Below are positions 19,488-28,047 of a stretch of DNA of 52,557 bases, piece by piece. Every line of letters begins with the position of its first letter. Positions within the stretch are counted from its first letter, which is position 1. The translations under genes were made by a program, and so were the position numbers. Source of the DNA: Stenotrophomonas sp. PS02289 (GTDB lineage Bacteria; Pseudomonadota; Gammaproteobacteria; Xanthomonadales; Xanthomonadaceae); contig NZ_JASCOZ010000010.1 in NCBI RefSeq assembly GCF_029960115.1, forward strand, positions 1 to 52,557, given 5' to 3'. A model generated the notes under the pieces. The model was not told the origin of the DNA and ran no database searches. It saw only the letters and a list, made by a program, of their open reading frames with translations.

Positions 19488-20276
19488 GTGGCCGATAACA
19501 AGCCCTACACGACACAGTTACAAGCAGGCCTCGGGCTGGTCAATGAGACCAAGACGCTGCTCGAGCTGTGGTCGCCAGGCATGTCGGCGAATCAGTTGCA
19601 TCAAGTCGCGCTGGAGTCTGGCCGATTCCCCACAGTTACCGCGCGCCGACTCCGCAACATCGTCGTCGAATGCTTTGCCCCGCGCTATCTGGTCAATGGC
19701 GGTACACCGGCTGCTCACCTCAAGCGCCTGTCGGCAACAATTTCCACTGTTGATCTGACGCAGCTCATGCTGGTTTTCACGAGCCGCGCCAATCCCATTC
19801 TTGGTGACTTCGTGCGCCACGTTTACTGGGCTCGATACGCCGGTGGATACACACAGATCACCAATGAAGACGCCCGTGCCTTTGTCGAGAGAGGCATCGA
19901 TGACGGCAAGACAGTTAAACGCTGGTCTGAGACGACAGTGCGGCGCGTTTCCGCCTACCTGACCGGGTGCTGCGCCGACTACGGAATGCTCGAGCGCGGT
20001 TTGCGTTCAAGCCGCCGCATCCTGCCGTTCCGCATCTCGCCGTCTGCGGCTGCATATCTAGCCTATGAGCTGCACTTTTCCGGCGTGGGTGATAACGCGC
20101 TGCTGACCCACGAAGACTGGCAGCTTTTTGGCCTGGCGCGCGAAGACGTGCTGGAGGAAATCAAACGACTCTCGCTGAAGGGGTTGCTCATCGTCCAGGC
20201 TGCTGGCGACGTGATCCGCATCAGCTGGAAACAACAAGACATGGAGGCGCTCTGCGATGTCCTCACTCAAAGCTGA
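19488..20276 (+). CDS. brxA: BrxA (DUF1819 family)
   Basis: A 262-aa small helical DNA-binding BREX protein. The start region YTTQLQAGLGLVNETKTLLELW and the LRNIVVECFAPRYL, LMLVFTSRANPILGDFVRHVYW and AAAYLAYELHFSG segments follow the BrxA/DUF1819 pattern. The best start is GTG 19488, three bases after the stop of the previous gene, with GGTGGG upstream; TTG 19482 is in the same frame. The 3' end overlaps brxB by 20 bp. BrxA is part of the core BREX machinery, with an undefined role. Confidence 0.85.
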   Translation: MADNKPYTTQLQAGLGLVNETKTLLELWSPGMSANQLHQVALESGRFPTVTARRLRNIVVECFAPRYLVNGGTPAAHLKRLSATISTVDLTQLMLVFTSRANPILGDFVRHVYWARYAGGYTQITNEDARAFVERGIDDGKTVKRWSETTVRRVSAYLTGCCADYGMLERGLRSSRRILPFRISPSAAAYLAYELHFSGVGDNALLTHEDWQLFGLAREDVLEEIKRLSLKGLLIVQAAGDVIRISWKQQDMEALCDVLTQS

Positions 20277-20832
20277 TTTCGACGAGTTGCGCGAGCGCAT
20301 CCGCCACGGGCGTGAGCTCGGTCATGCGAGCTTCGAGCCGATTTACTACCTCGTATTCCCACCAGAGCAGATCCTCGAGGTGAAGCGGCAAACGCCCGCT
20401 TGGGTGGCCAAGCTGCATCAGGAAGGCTGGGACGTGCACACATTCTCCATCGCTGAACAGATCTGGGCCCTGCTCAAAGACGACCCGTTTTGGTCGCTGT
20501 GCGTGATGGAGGACAAGTCCGCTCCGCTGGATTGGCCGCGTACCAACAAGGCGCTGGCGGACATTCTGACGGCGGATAACGGCCTGTTGAAGCGACTTGA
20601 GGATGCCCTGCAGCCGCTCGAAGGCCAGCAGAACGCGCTGCTCTTGGTAACGGACCTTGAGGCACTGCATCCGTTTATGCGCATCGGCGCCATCGAAAGC
20701 CAGCTCCAGGGCAAGTTTCATGTGCCGACGATTTTTCTGTACCCCGGCGTGCGAACCGGCAAGACGCGCCTGAAGTTTCTCGGCTTCTACCCGGAAGACG
20801 GCAATTACCGCTCTGTCCACGTCGGCGGCTGA
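20257..20832 (+). CDS. brxB: BrxB (DUF1788 family)
   Basis: A 191-aa protein typical of BREX. It begins SSLKADFDELRERIRHGRELGHASFEPIYYLVFPPEQIL, followed by the WDVHTFSIAEQIWALL block, LLLVTDLEALHPFMRIGAIE and a C-terminal PTIFLYPGVRTGKTRLKFLGFYPEDGNYRSVHVGG. This matches the DUF1788/BrxB pattern well. It overlaps brxA and is 28 bp before brxC. In studied systems BrxB is needed for defence and associates with the other Brx proteins. Confidence 0.9.
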   Translation: MSSLKADFDELRERIRHGRELGHASFEPIYYLVFPPEQILEVKRQTPAWVAKLHQEGWDVHTFSIAEQIWALLKDDPFWSLCVMEDKSAPLDWPRTNKALADILTADNGLLKRLEDALQPLEGQQNALLLVTDLEALHPFMRIGAIESQLQGKFHVPTIFLYPGVRTGKTRLKFLGFYPEDGNYRSVHVGG

Positions 20833-20860
20833 ACAGACAAAAGAACCCTGGGATAAACCT

Positions 20861-23800
20861 ATGACCATTCGCTCACTCTTCGACCCAAGCAAGGACATCT
20901 ACCGGACCATTGAGAAGGTCATCACCTATGGCGCCTCGCAAGAAGGCCGCCTCAAGGCTGAGATCTCCGAATACGTGGTCACCGAAAGCATTGAGGAGCA
21001 GTTTCGCAAGCTCCTCGATCGCATGCAGCTCGCGATGGAGTCCGGTGGTGAAAACGAGGTGGGCGTCTGGGTTTCAGGCTTCTACGGCTCCGGTAAGAGC
21101 TCGTTCACCAAGTACCTCGGCCTGGCGTTTGACGATCAGCGCACCATCGACGGCACGCCGTTCATCAATTACCTGCAGGACCGCCTGCACAAGCCACAAA
21201 CCAAGGCCCTCCTCAGCACTGTGGCGAAGCGCTTGCCTGCCGCTGTGGTCATGCTCGACCTCGCCAGTGAAATGCTCGCCGGCGCCACGATGGAAGACGT
21301 CTCCACGGTCCTCTACTTCAAGGTGCTGCAATGGGCCGGCTACTCGCGCAACCTCAAGGTTGCCGCTTTTGAGCGCATGGTCGAGAAGGACGGTCGCACC
21401 CCCGAGTTGCACGATCGTATTGCCCAAGCGCTGCCGGGTGCGACCTGGGCCCGCGTACAAAACAACCCGCTCGCTATCGACGGGCTGATCCCCAAGATAG
21501 CCCACGAGATGTACCCGGCACTCTTCCCGGAGGCCAAGTCCTTCTCGTCCAGCACCGAGGGCTTCTTCCAGTTCGAAGACCAGCGCGTGCAGGAGATGAT
21601 CGACATCGTCCGCGAGAAGAGTGGTAAGCAGAACATCATCTTCATCGTCGACGAAGTCGGCCAGTACGTGGCCTCACGCGACAACCTGATCCTCAACCTT
21701 GATGGCCTGGCCAAGAACCTCAAGCGGCTGGGCGACGGCAAGGCCTGGATCATCTCTACCGCGCAGCAGACGCTGACGGAAGACGACCCGCGCGCCGCGC
21801 TGAACTCCGACAAGCTCTACAAGCTGAAGGACCGCTTTCCGATCCAGATTGGCCTTGAATCGAGCGACATCAAAGAGATCTGCTATCGCCGCCTGCTCGG
21901 CAAGTCACCGGCTGGCGAGACCGAACTGGGCAAGCTGTTCGATGCCCATGGTCAGGCGCTGCGACACAACACCAAGTTGCAAGACGCCAAGTACTACGAC
22001 GCGGACTTCAGCAAAGAGAGTTTCACTAATCTCTACCCGTTCCTGCCAGCTCACTTCGACATCCTGCTGCACTTGCTGGGCGCCCTGGCCAAGTCCACTG
22101 GCGGCATCGGCCTGCGCTCTGCGATCAAGGTGATCCAGGATGTCTTGAAAGGCGAAGGCGGCTCGAAGGCGATGGCCGATCAGCCGGTCGGCTGGCTCGC
22201 CACCACGGTCACGCTTTACGACGAACTGGAGAAGGACATTCGTCGCGCTTTCACGTCCATCCACCAGGCGGTTGGCAAGGTCCAGATTCGCTTCCCGGAT
22301 TCGCAACTGCATCAGGACATCGCCAAGTCCGTCGCCGTACTGCAGATCCTCGGCAACCTGCCGGTGTCGGTGCAGAACGTCGCCAGTTTGATGCACCCGT
22401 CGATCACTGCAGCATCGCAGCTTGATACGGTAAAGAAAGCCGTCGAAGAGATGCTGAACGACGTGCATGTGCCGCTGGGCGAGAAGGATGGCAACCTCGT
22501 GTTCCTCAGCGAGAAGCTGCGGGATATCGAGCAGGAGCGTGGCGCCATTGCGTTGCGCACCGTGGATGTGAAGCGCATTTTCAACGATGCGTTGCGCGAA
22601 TCCTTCGATCCGCTGCCCCGTGTCAGCCTCCACGGCACGATGGCCGTCGCAACGGGTCTGAAAGTCCAGGCCGGCAGCGCCATCACCAGCCTAGCCGGTG
22701 ATCAGAGCACCATACAAACCGTTGTTGAGTTGGTGCCTGCCAGTGACTACGACACCGCCAAGAACCGGATGCTGGATGACTCCCGTAGTCGGGCCGGTCG
22801 GAACGTCATCGGGCTCTTGGCTCGCGCCAATTCCGAACTCGACGATCTGGCGAACGAAATCTATCGCTGTCAGCGCATTGCCGAGCTGCACCGCAACGAG
22901 CCCGACCAAGAGGTAAAGGACTACTGCACCGGCCAGCTCGACCGTGCTGCCAAGCTGGCGACCCAGCTCCAGAGCAAGATCAAACAAACTCTGCAAGCCG
23001 GCTCGTTTGTGTTCCGCGGCCAGGCCACGGCGGTGTCGGCACTGGATGCTGATTTGCTGGAGGCCGCCAAGAAGCTGCTCTCCGACGTGGCCGACCAGGT
23101 GTTCGACCGGTACGTAGAAGCTCCGGTACGCGCTGGAACCGACACCGCCGAGAAATTCCTCAAGGTCGCCAACCCCGCCGCCATCAGCAGTGCGCTGGAC
23201 CCGCTCAGCCTGGTGCAAACCGTGGCCGGTCGCGCCTCGTTCAAGACTGACCACAAGGCGATGATCAGCATCCGCGACTACATCGACAAGCGCGGCACGG
23301 TCGATGGCAAGCGCCTGCTCGATGACTTCAGCAGCGATCCGTTTGGCTGGTCACCCGATACCACGCGCTACATCGTGGCCGCCATGCTTATGGCGGGCGA
23401 AATCAAGCTCAAGGTCTCGGGCCGTGAAGTCACAGCAGCTGGGCAACAGGCGATCGACGCGCTGAAGACCAACAACTCCTTCAAACAGATCGGCGTCGCA
23501 CTGCGCGACGAGCGCCCGTCCATCGAAACGCTCGGACGTGCCGCTGAAAGGCTCACCGAACTGGTGGGCGACATGGTGATCCCGCTGGAACAAGAGATCA
23601 GCAAGGCGGCGGCGAAGCACTTCCCGCGCTTCCAGCACGACTACGGCTCCTTGGCCGAAAAGCTCAGCGGCCTTGGGCTGGCGGGCAGTGACCGCATCCG
23701 TACCTTGAACCAGGACATTGCCGATGTCCTGTTCACCGATGCCTCCGATGCCCCGCAGCGCTTGGGTGCCGAAACCTCCGCCATTTACGACAACCTTAAG

Positions 23801-24490
23801 TGGGCCCTCGAAGTGAAGCGGGCCCTCGACAACGGGCTCGACGCCACCCTGCGTGACTTGCAAGCCCATCGCCGCGACATCGAAGCCTTGCCGGACACCG
23901 GCGTGCCAGGGGAGCTGCGCCGCGAACTCGCCGAAGACCTGGGAACCCTGTCAGAGCGCCTGGGCAAGGAAGACTTCTACAAACACACCGCCGACTTCAA
24001 TTCGCAGCTCACCCATCTGAAGGGCCGCGTGCGCGATGCGGTCATCACGCTCTCCGATCAGCAGAAGCTCCGTTTGAAGGAAGGTGTCGAAGATCTGCAG
24101 CGCATCCCCGAGTGGGAAGAGCTCACCCAGGAGGAGCGCGGCAACGCCGTGAACCGGCTGGACGGGCTCGCCCTGGCCGCCACGCAGGATCTGGCCGGAC
24201 TGAAGAAGCTGCTTGCCCGCGATTACGACATCAACAGCACCCTCGAAGACCTGAAGCGCTCCATCCAGCGCCAAGGCCAGGAGCGGCTTCGCCAGCGCAT
24301 GGAGGAAGAGCGCTCCAAGAACGGAGAAGAAGGCCCAGCCAAGCTGATCAAGTCGATCGCGATTCCAGTGAAGATGACGTCGGCTGCAGACATTGAGGCG
24401 TTGATCCTACAGCTACAGGAAATCAAGGTGCAGCTTGGCCTCTATACAGAGGCGGAAATCAAGTTTGTGATGAATGGCGGGGGAGACTGA
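20861..24490 (+). CDS. brxC: BrxC: large P-loop ATPase of BREX
   Basis: A 1209-aa ATPase, the usual length for BrxC/PglY. Walker A GFYGSGKSS is at residues ~73-81 and Walker B IIFIVDEVGQY at ~258-268, followed by a sensor-like IISTAQQTL. The large C-terminal part is helical with predicted coiled-coil stretches (for example the EDLGTLSERLGKEDFYKHTADFNSQL region). BrxC is essential for BREX exclusion and is thought to assemble with BrxB and PglZ on DNA. No frameshift is seen. The next gene starts 5 bp later in a segment of visibly lower GC. Confidence 0.95.
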   Translation: MTIRSLFDPSKDIYRTIEKVITYGASQEGRLKAEISEYVVTESIEEQFRKLLDRMQLAMESGGENEVGVWVSGFYGSGKSSFTKYLGLAFDDQRTIDGTPFINYLQDRLHKPQTKALLSTVAKRLPAAVVMLDLASEMLAGATMEDVSTVLYFKVLQWAGYSRNLKVAAFERMVEKDGRTPELHDRIAQALPGATWARVQNNPLAIDGLIPKIAHEMYPALFPEAKSFSSSTEGFFQFEDQRVQEMIDIVREKSGKQNIIFIVDEVGQYVASRDNLILNLDGLAKNLKRLGDGKAWIISTAQQTLTEDDPRAALNSDKLYKLKDRFPIQIGLESSDIKEICYRRLLGKSPAGETELGKLFDAHGQALRHNTKLQDAKYYDADFSKESFTNLYPFLPAHFDILLHLLGALAKSTGGIGLRSAIKVIQDVLKGEGGSKAMADQPVGWLATTVTLYDELEKDIRRAFTSIHQAVGKVQIRFPDSQLHQDIAKSVAVLQILGNLPVSVQNVASLMHPSITAASQLDTVKKAVEEMLNDVHVPLGEKDGNLVFLSEKLRDIEQERGAIALRTVDVKRIFNDALRESFDPLPRVSLHGTMAVATGLKVQAGSAITSLAGDQSTIQTVVELVPASDYDTAKNRMLDDSRSRAGRNVIGLLARANSELDDLANEIYRCQRIAELHRNEPDQEVKDYCTGQLDRAAKLATQLQSKIKQTLQAGSFVFRGQATAVSALDADLLEAAKKLLSDVADQVFDRYVEAPVRAGTDTAEKFLKVANPAAISSALDPLSLVQTVAGRASFKTDHKAMISIRDYIDKRGTVDGKRLLDDFSSDPFGWSPDTTRYIVAAMLMAGEIKLKVSGREVTAAGQQAIDALKTNNSFKQIGVALRDERPSIETLGRAAERLTELVGDMVIPLEQEISKAAAKHFPRFQHDYGSLAEKLSGLGLAGSDRIRTLNQDIADVLFTDASDAPQRLGAETSAIYDNLKWALEVKRALDNGLDATLRDLQAHRRDIEALPDTGVPGELRRELAEDLGTLSERLGKEDFYKHTADFNSQLTHLKGRVRDAVITLSDQQKLRLKEGVEDLQRIPEWEELTQEERGNAVNRLDGLALAATQDLAGLKKLLARDYDINSTLEDLKRSIQRQGQERLRQRMEEERSKNGEEGPAKLIKSIAIPVKMTSAADIEALILQLQEIKVQLGLYTEAEIKFVMNGGGD

Positions 24491-24495
24491 ACGGA

Positions 24496-26598
24496 ATGGA
24501 AATACAACTGACCGGAGAGCAATCCACCGCGCTTGACGCCATTAAAACTTTTCTTCTTGATGACTCTCGAGATGCTTTTATCTTGCGTGGCAGTGCAGGC
24601 ACTGGTAAGACCACACTTATTGCCAAACTGGTCAAAACGCTAGAGGAGATGAACCTTTCCTGCTGTCTCCTGGCACCAACAGGCCGGGCCGCCCGCATTC
24701 TGGGCAACAAGATCAAGCAAATCACTGGAAGCCCTGGATACGAAGGTTCGACTATCCATCGGGCGATTTACAGGCTTACCCATTTAGAGGTGAATGAAGG
24801 GGCCGAGACGGCCAACGACCCCGGAATGCGGATGATCTTTCCATTGAAGGAGGATGAGTCGGTTGTTTCCTTGTTTGTGATCGACGAATCGTCAATGGTC
24901 GGAGATAAGGAGAATCACGGTGATTTCATGCAGTTCGGTTCCGGCAGATTGCTACTGGATATCGTGACCTTTGCTCGAATGAACAGATCAGGTCGCACAA
25001 AGGACCACCTTACCAAGCTGCTTTTCGTCGGCGATCCTGCGCAGCTACCTCCGGTTGGAGAAAATTCGTCACCTGCCTTGTCAGATGCGTATCTGAGTGA
25101 GCAATTCAAGTTGAAGGTGGGCTCGTTTGATTTGAAAAATGTCATGCGTCAGGCGCAGGACAGTGCCATTCTCGACCGCGCGACGGAGTTGCGCGACGCA
25201 ATGCTGGCCGAGCGGTTCAATAAATTTTCACTGCAGCCCAATGGGCAGGATATTGAACAGGTAGATGCCCGAAAAGCTGTCGATCTGATCGTTCAAGGGT
25301 TGCAGGCAAAAACTTCTAACGTCGCAGTCGTGCACTCCAACTCCACTGCGCTGGACTACAACCGTAACATCAGAGATCGTCGTTGGGGTGATGCCAGTCT
25401 GCCTATCCAGGTAGGCGAAACGCTGTTGATCAACAAAAACTCAACAACGCACGAACTCAGCAATGGCGATCTGGTCAAGGTCATAGAGGTGGGGGCAGAC
25501 GCGCAACGCGTGCCAGTGAGTCTCAAAGGAGGCCACCATGTTGAGTTGTGGTTCCGCAATATCACCGTGGCTTTTCGTGACGCGGATGGCAGCGTCATCC
25601 AGACAAACTGTCTTGTACTAGAGAACTTGCTAGATTCACCTAACCGCGAATTGATCCCGTTGGAGCAGCGGGCGCTGTTGGTAGATTTTCGAAAGCGCCA
25701 CCCTGACCTGCCTCCAAAGTCGGATGAATTCCGGAAAGCTATCCGTGACGACCCGTACTTCAACGCGCTTCAGGTCAAGTACGGCTATGCCATGACCTGT
25801 CACAAGGCGCAGGGCGGGGAATGGAATACGGTCCTTGTTGATTTCGAGTCCAGCAGGGGCTCGCGCAATGCATCGTTCTTCCGTTGGGCTTATACGGCCA
25901 TCACACGAGCAGCCAAGAAACTGATCATCGTGAATCCCCCTGGCTTCACGCCAGCAGGTGACATCGCTTGGGGTGGTTCATCAGGCGCATCTGCAAAGCC
26001 TGATAAGGCAGGCCTTCAGGAGCTCACTGCTGATCCAGACTGGCAGAGGCTTTCGTTCACACCCGCTATCGCCCCCTTGATGAAAACCCATCAGCAGTTA
26101 CGCCTAGTATGGGGGGCTCAAGGCATCGAAATTGAACAGCTGCAGCACTTGCAGTATTGCGAGCGCTACACCCTATCGCGCAATGGCAAACGCGCCATAG
26201 TTCAGTATTACTACAACGGCAAATTGCAGGTCGGTCGCTCTGGATCTGTTCCTGGCGCATTATCCGATAGTCAATTGGCAGAGGACGCGTTGACATCGCT
26301 TGGTGTGCTGGCTGCCAAATCCAGCACGGAGCAGCCTAGCCAGTTTATACAAGAGTTTCTGGATGGTCTGGATGAAGCTATTGCCGACTCGGGGATTCAA
26401 CGTATCGGTCAAAAGCCCATGCCGTATCGGCTGCGAGTGAGCTTTGCTGATGCTTGTCGCAAAGGTGAGATTGATTTCACTTACGACGGCACCTTTACTT
26501 GGACGGCTGCTCAGGAAGTCGGCGGCCCAGGCAGCAGCCACGGCCTCTATGAGGAAGTACAGAGTTTGATGATTGCGAAAAAAGAGGAAATCCAGTGA
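24496..26598 (+). CDS. SF1 (RecD/Pif1-like) helicase inserted in the BREX operon
   Basis: A 700-aa superfamily 1 DNA helicase. Motif I is GSAGTGKTT (~residues 34-42), Ia LLAPTGRAA, II VIDESSMV, III LLFVGDPAQLPPVG, V YAMTCHKAQGGEWNTV, and VI WAYTAITRAAKKLIIV at about 470-480. The C-terminal ~190 residues (from ~510) match no domain I recognise. It is not part of canonical BREX type I. It lies 5 bp after brxC and its stop overlaps the GTG start of the next gene (GTGA), so the two act as a unit. Base composition is more AT-rich than brxC and pglX, suggesting separate acquisition. It could remodel or translocate on phage DNA (inference). Confidence 0.85.
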   Translation: MEIQLTGEQSTALDAIKTFLLDDSRDAFILRGSAGTGKTTLIAKLVKTLEEMNLSCCLLAPTGRAARILGNKIKQITGSPGYEGSTIHRAIYRLTHLEVNEGAETANDPGMRMIFPLKEDESVVSLFVIDESSMVGDKENHGDFMQFGSGRLLLDIVTFARMNRSGRTKDHLTKLLFVGDPAQLPPVGENSSPALSDAYLSEQFKLKVGSFDLKNVMRQAQDSAILDRATELRDAMLAERFNKFSLQPNGQDIEQVDARKAVDLIVQGLQAKTSNVAVVHSNSTALDYNRNIRDRRWGDASLPIQVGETLLINKNSTTHELSNGDLVKVIEVGADAQRVPVSLKGGHHVELWFRNITVAFRDADGSVIQTNCLVLENLLDSPNRELIPLEQRALLVDFRKRHPDLPPKSDEFRKAIRDDPYFNALQVKYGYAMTCHKAQGGEWNTVLVDFESSRGSRNASFFRWAYTAITRAAKKLIIVNPPGFTPAGDIAWGGSSGASAKPDKAGLQELTADPDWQRLSFTPAIAPLMKTHQQLRLVWGAQGIEIEQLQHLQYCERYTLSRNGKRAIVQYYYNGKLQVGRSGSVPGALSDSQLAEDALTSLGVLAAKSSTEQPSQFIQEFLDGLDEAIADSGIQRIGQKPMPYRLRVSFADACRKGEIDFTYDGTFTWTAAQEVGGPGSSHGLYEEVQSLMIAKKEEIQ

Positions 26599-28034
26599 GT
26601 TCCGGTGAGATATTTGCACTTCGCAAGCAAAGGCGGCATGCAGAAGCCCTGGATTTGGCCAGGTCAGAGTATCCCGGAAACACTGCTGACGTATGGTTCC
26701 TTCGGGCCTACGCCTGGGCGCTGTATGACCATGTAAAAGAAATTGTCGATCGTTACGAGGCAAAGCAACTGTCTCCTGTAGCGTTATCTGGTCAACTGTC
26801 ACCGTACATGCGCGAGTTTTCGCAGATGGCTGACGCGCTGCGTGGCGATAGTGCCTTTTCACAATTTCTTCGCCTTGCCGGGAAGGCATCCAAGGACTGG
26901 TCTGAATTTCTTATTTTTGCCCGCTGGGTGGGAAAAGATAGTTTTTCAGAAGAGGACAAGAAGCCTTTCGTCAATGAGGCAGGAAAGACTGTAGATAGTT
27001 TAAATAAACGCTTCATACGTGCCGTCTGTCGTGAGACAGCGGCTAAAGCCGTCGATCCACAGTCGGATCAGGCGCTAAACGAGTGGGGCCTTGGCGTTTT
27101 GGAGCAAGCGCTAAGGGACGAGCCAAACGACCAATGGCTCAACTACTACCAGAGCAAACTGCACCTGGCCAACGGCGAACCAGACCTTGCGATCAAGCGA
27201 TTGACGCCAGTGTTGCGCCGCCAGTCGCGCGCGGCTTGGCCATGGGTGCTACTAGGTGAAATCCTGGAAATTGAGCATCCACAGGATGCGTTGACCTGTT
27301 ATACCCATGCAACTCAGCTGGCTCGGGAGGAGCAGGAAGTCGCAAAGGTGCGTATCCATTTGGCACAGTGCCTCGCGCTTGTGGGCCGTTTCAACGAGGC
27401 AGCACACCAGGCGAACCTGGCACTGCAGTACAGGGAGCAGCACGCCTACAAAGTGCCGCAGGAACTACATCAACTGCTTGCCAGTGACTGGTATCAAGAC
27501 GCACTCGCCAATAACTCTCTACAGCCGCTGCCGAAAGCTGAGTCCAGTGCACGTGCATTGCTTCAACAACTGGAGCGACAAAACCTTACCTACACTCGCG
27601 GCGTCATTGACCACATCAATTCAGGAAAGGGACTCAGCTATATAGCGACCGGCGCCACTACCGGCATCGGGCTATTGCATAAAAAATTTCCCACGGTGGC
27701 AGGCTTGTTGCCCGGTACCGTGGTGGAGATTGGCCGCGCCGAGTCTGATGGCCACCCTCTGGATTGGCGAATGTCAGAAGTTCAAACCATTCCTGGCCTG
27801 TGCGAAATGTTTAGCGGCACCTTGGATAGGCAAGAGGGTAAAACATTTGCATTCATCCGTACCAGTCGAGATGACATCTTCGTCGCCCCAGAGATGGCCG
27901 AAGCCTTCACTCCTGGAACGCAATACGACGTCACCTGCCAGGCCATTCGGCGCACCAACAAGCAAGGCAAGACCGGCTGGCGTGCCGTGAAATTTATTGA
28001 ACAAGAAGACCAGCAGCTCTCCGCTGACTTCTAA
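26595..28034 (+). CDS. TPR-like protein with C-terminal OB/cold-shock-like domain
   Basis: A 479-aa protein of unknown function, starting at GTG 26595 inside the stop of the helicase gene. Residues ~1-300 are helical with TPR-like pairs (GLGVLEQALRDEPNDQWLNYYQSKLHLANGEPDLAI; AWPWVLLGEILEIEHPQDAL). The last ~65 residues look like a cold-shock/OB fold: GKTFAFIRTSRDDIFVAPEM, then G-Y-V spacing and GKTGWRAVKF. Such folds bind single-stranded nucleic acid. Pairing with an SF1 helicase suggests a helicase-adaptor couple that senses or loads on ssDNA or RNA. It ends 13 bp before pglX. The domain calls are by eye. Confidence 0.6.
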   Translation: MSSGEIFALRKQRRHAEALDLARSEYPGNTADVWFLRAYAWALYDHVKEIVDRYEAKQLSPVALSGQLSPYMREFSQMADALRGDSAFSQFLRLAGKASKDWSEFLIFARWVGKDSFSEEDKKPFVNEAGKTVDSLNKRFIRAVCRETAAKAVDPQSDQALNEWGLGVLEQALRDEPNDQWLNYYQSKLHLANGEPDLAIKRLTPVLRRQSRAAWPWVLLGEILEIEHPQDALTCYTHATQLAREEQEVAKVRIHLAQCLALVGRFNEAAHQANLALQYREQHAYKVPQELHQLLASDWYQDALANNSLQPLPKAESSARALLQQLERQNLTYTRGVIDHINSGKGLSYIATGATTGIGLLHKKFPTVAGLLPGTVVEIGRAESDGHPLDWRMSEVQTIPGLCEMFSGTLDRQEGKTFAFIRTSRDDIFVAPEMAEAFTPGTQYDVTCQAIRRTNKQGKTGWRAVKFIEQEDQQLSADF

Positions 28035-28047
28035 GAGATAGGCATAC

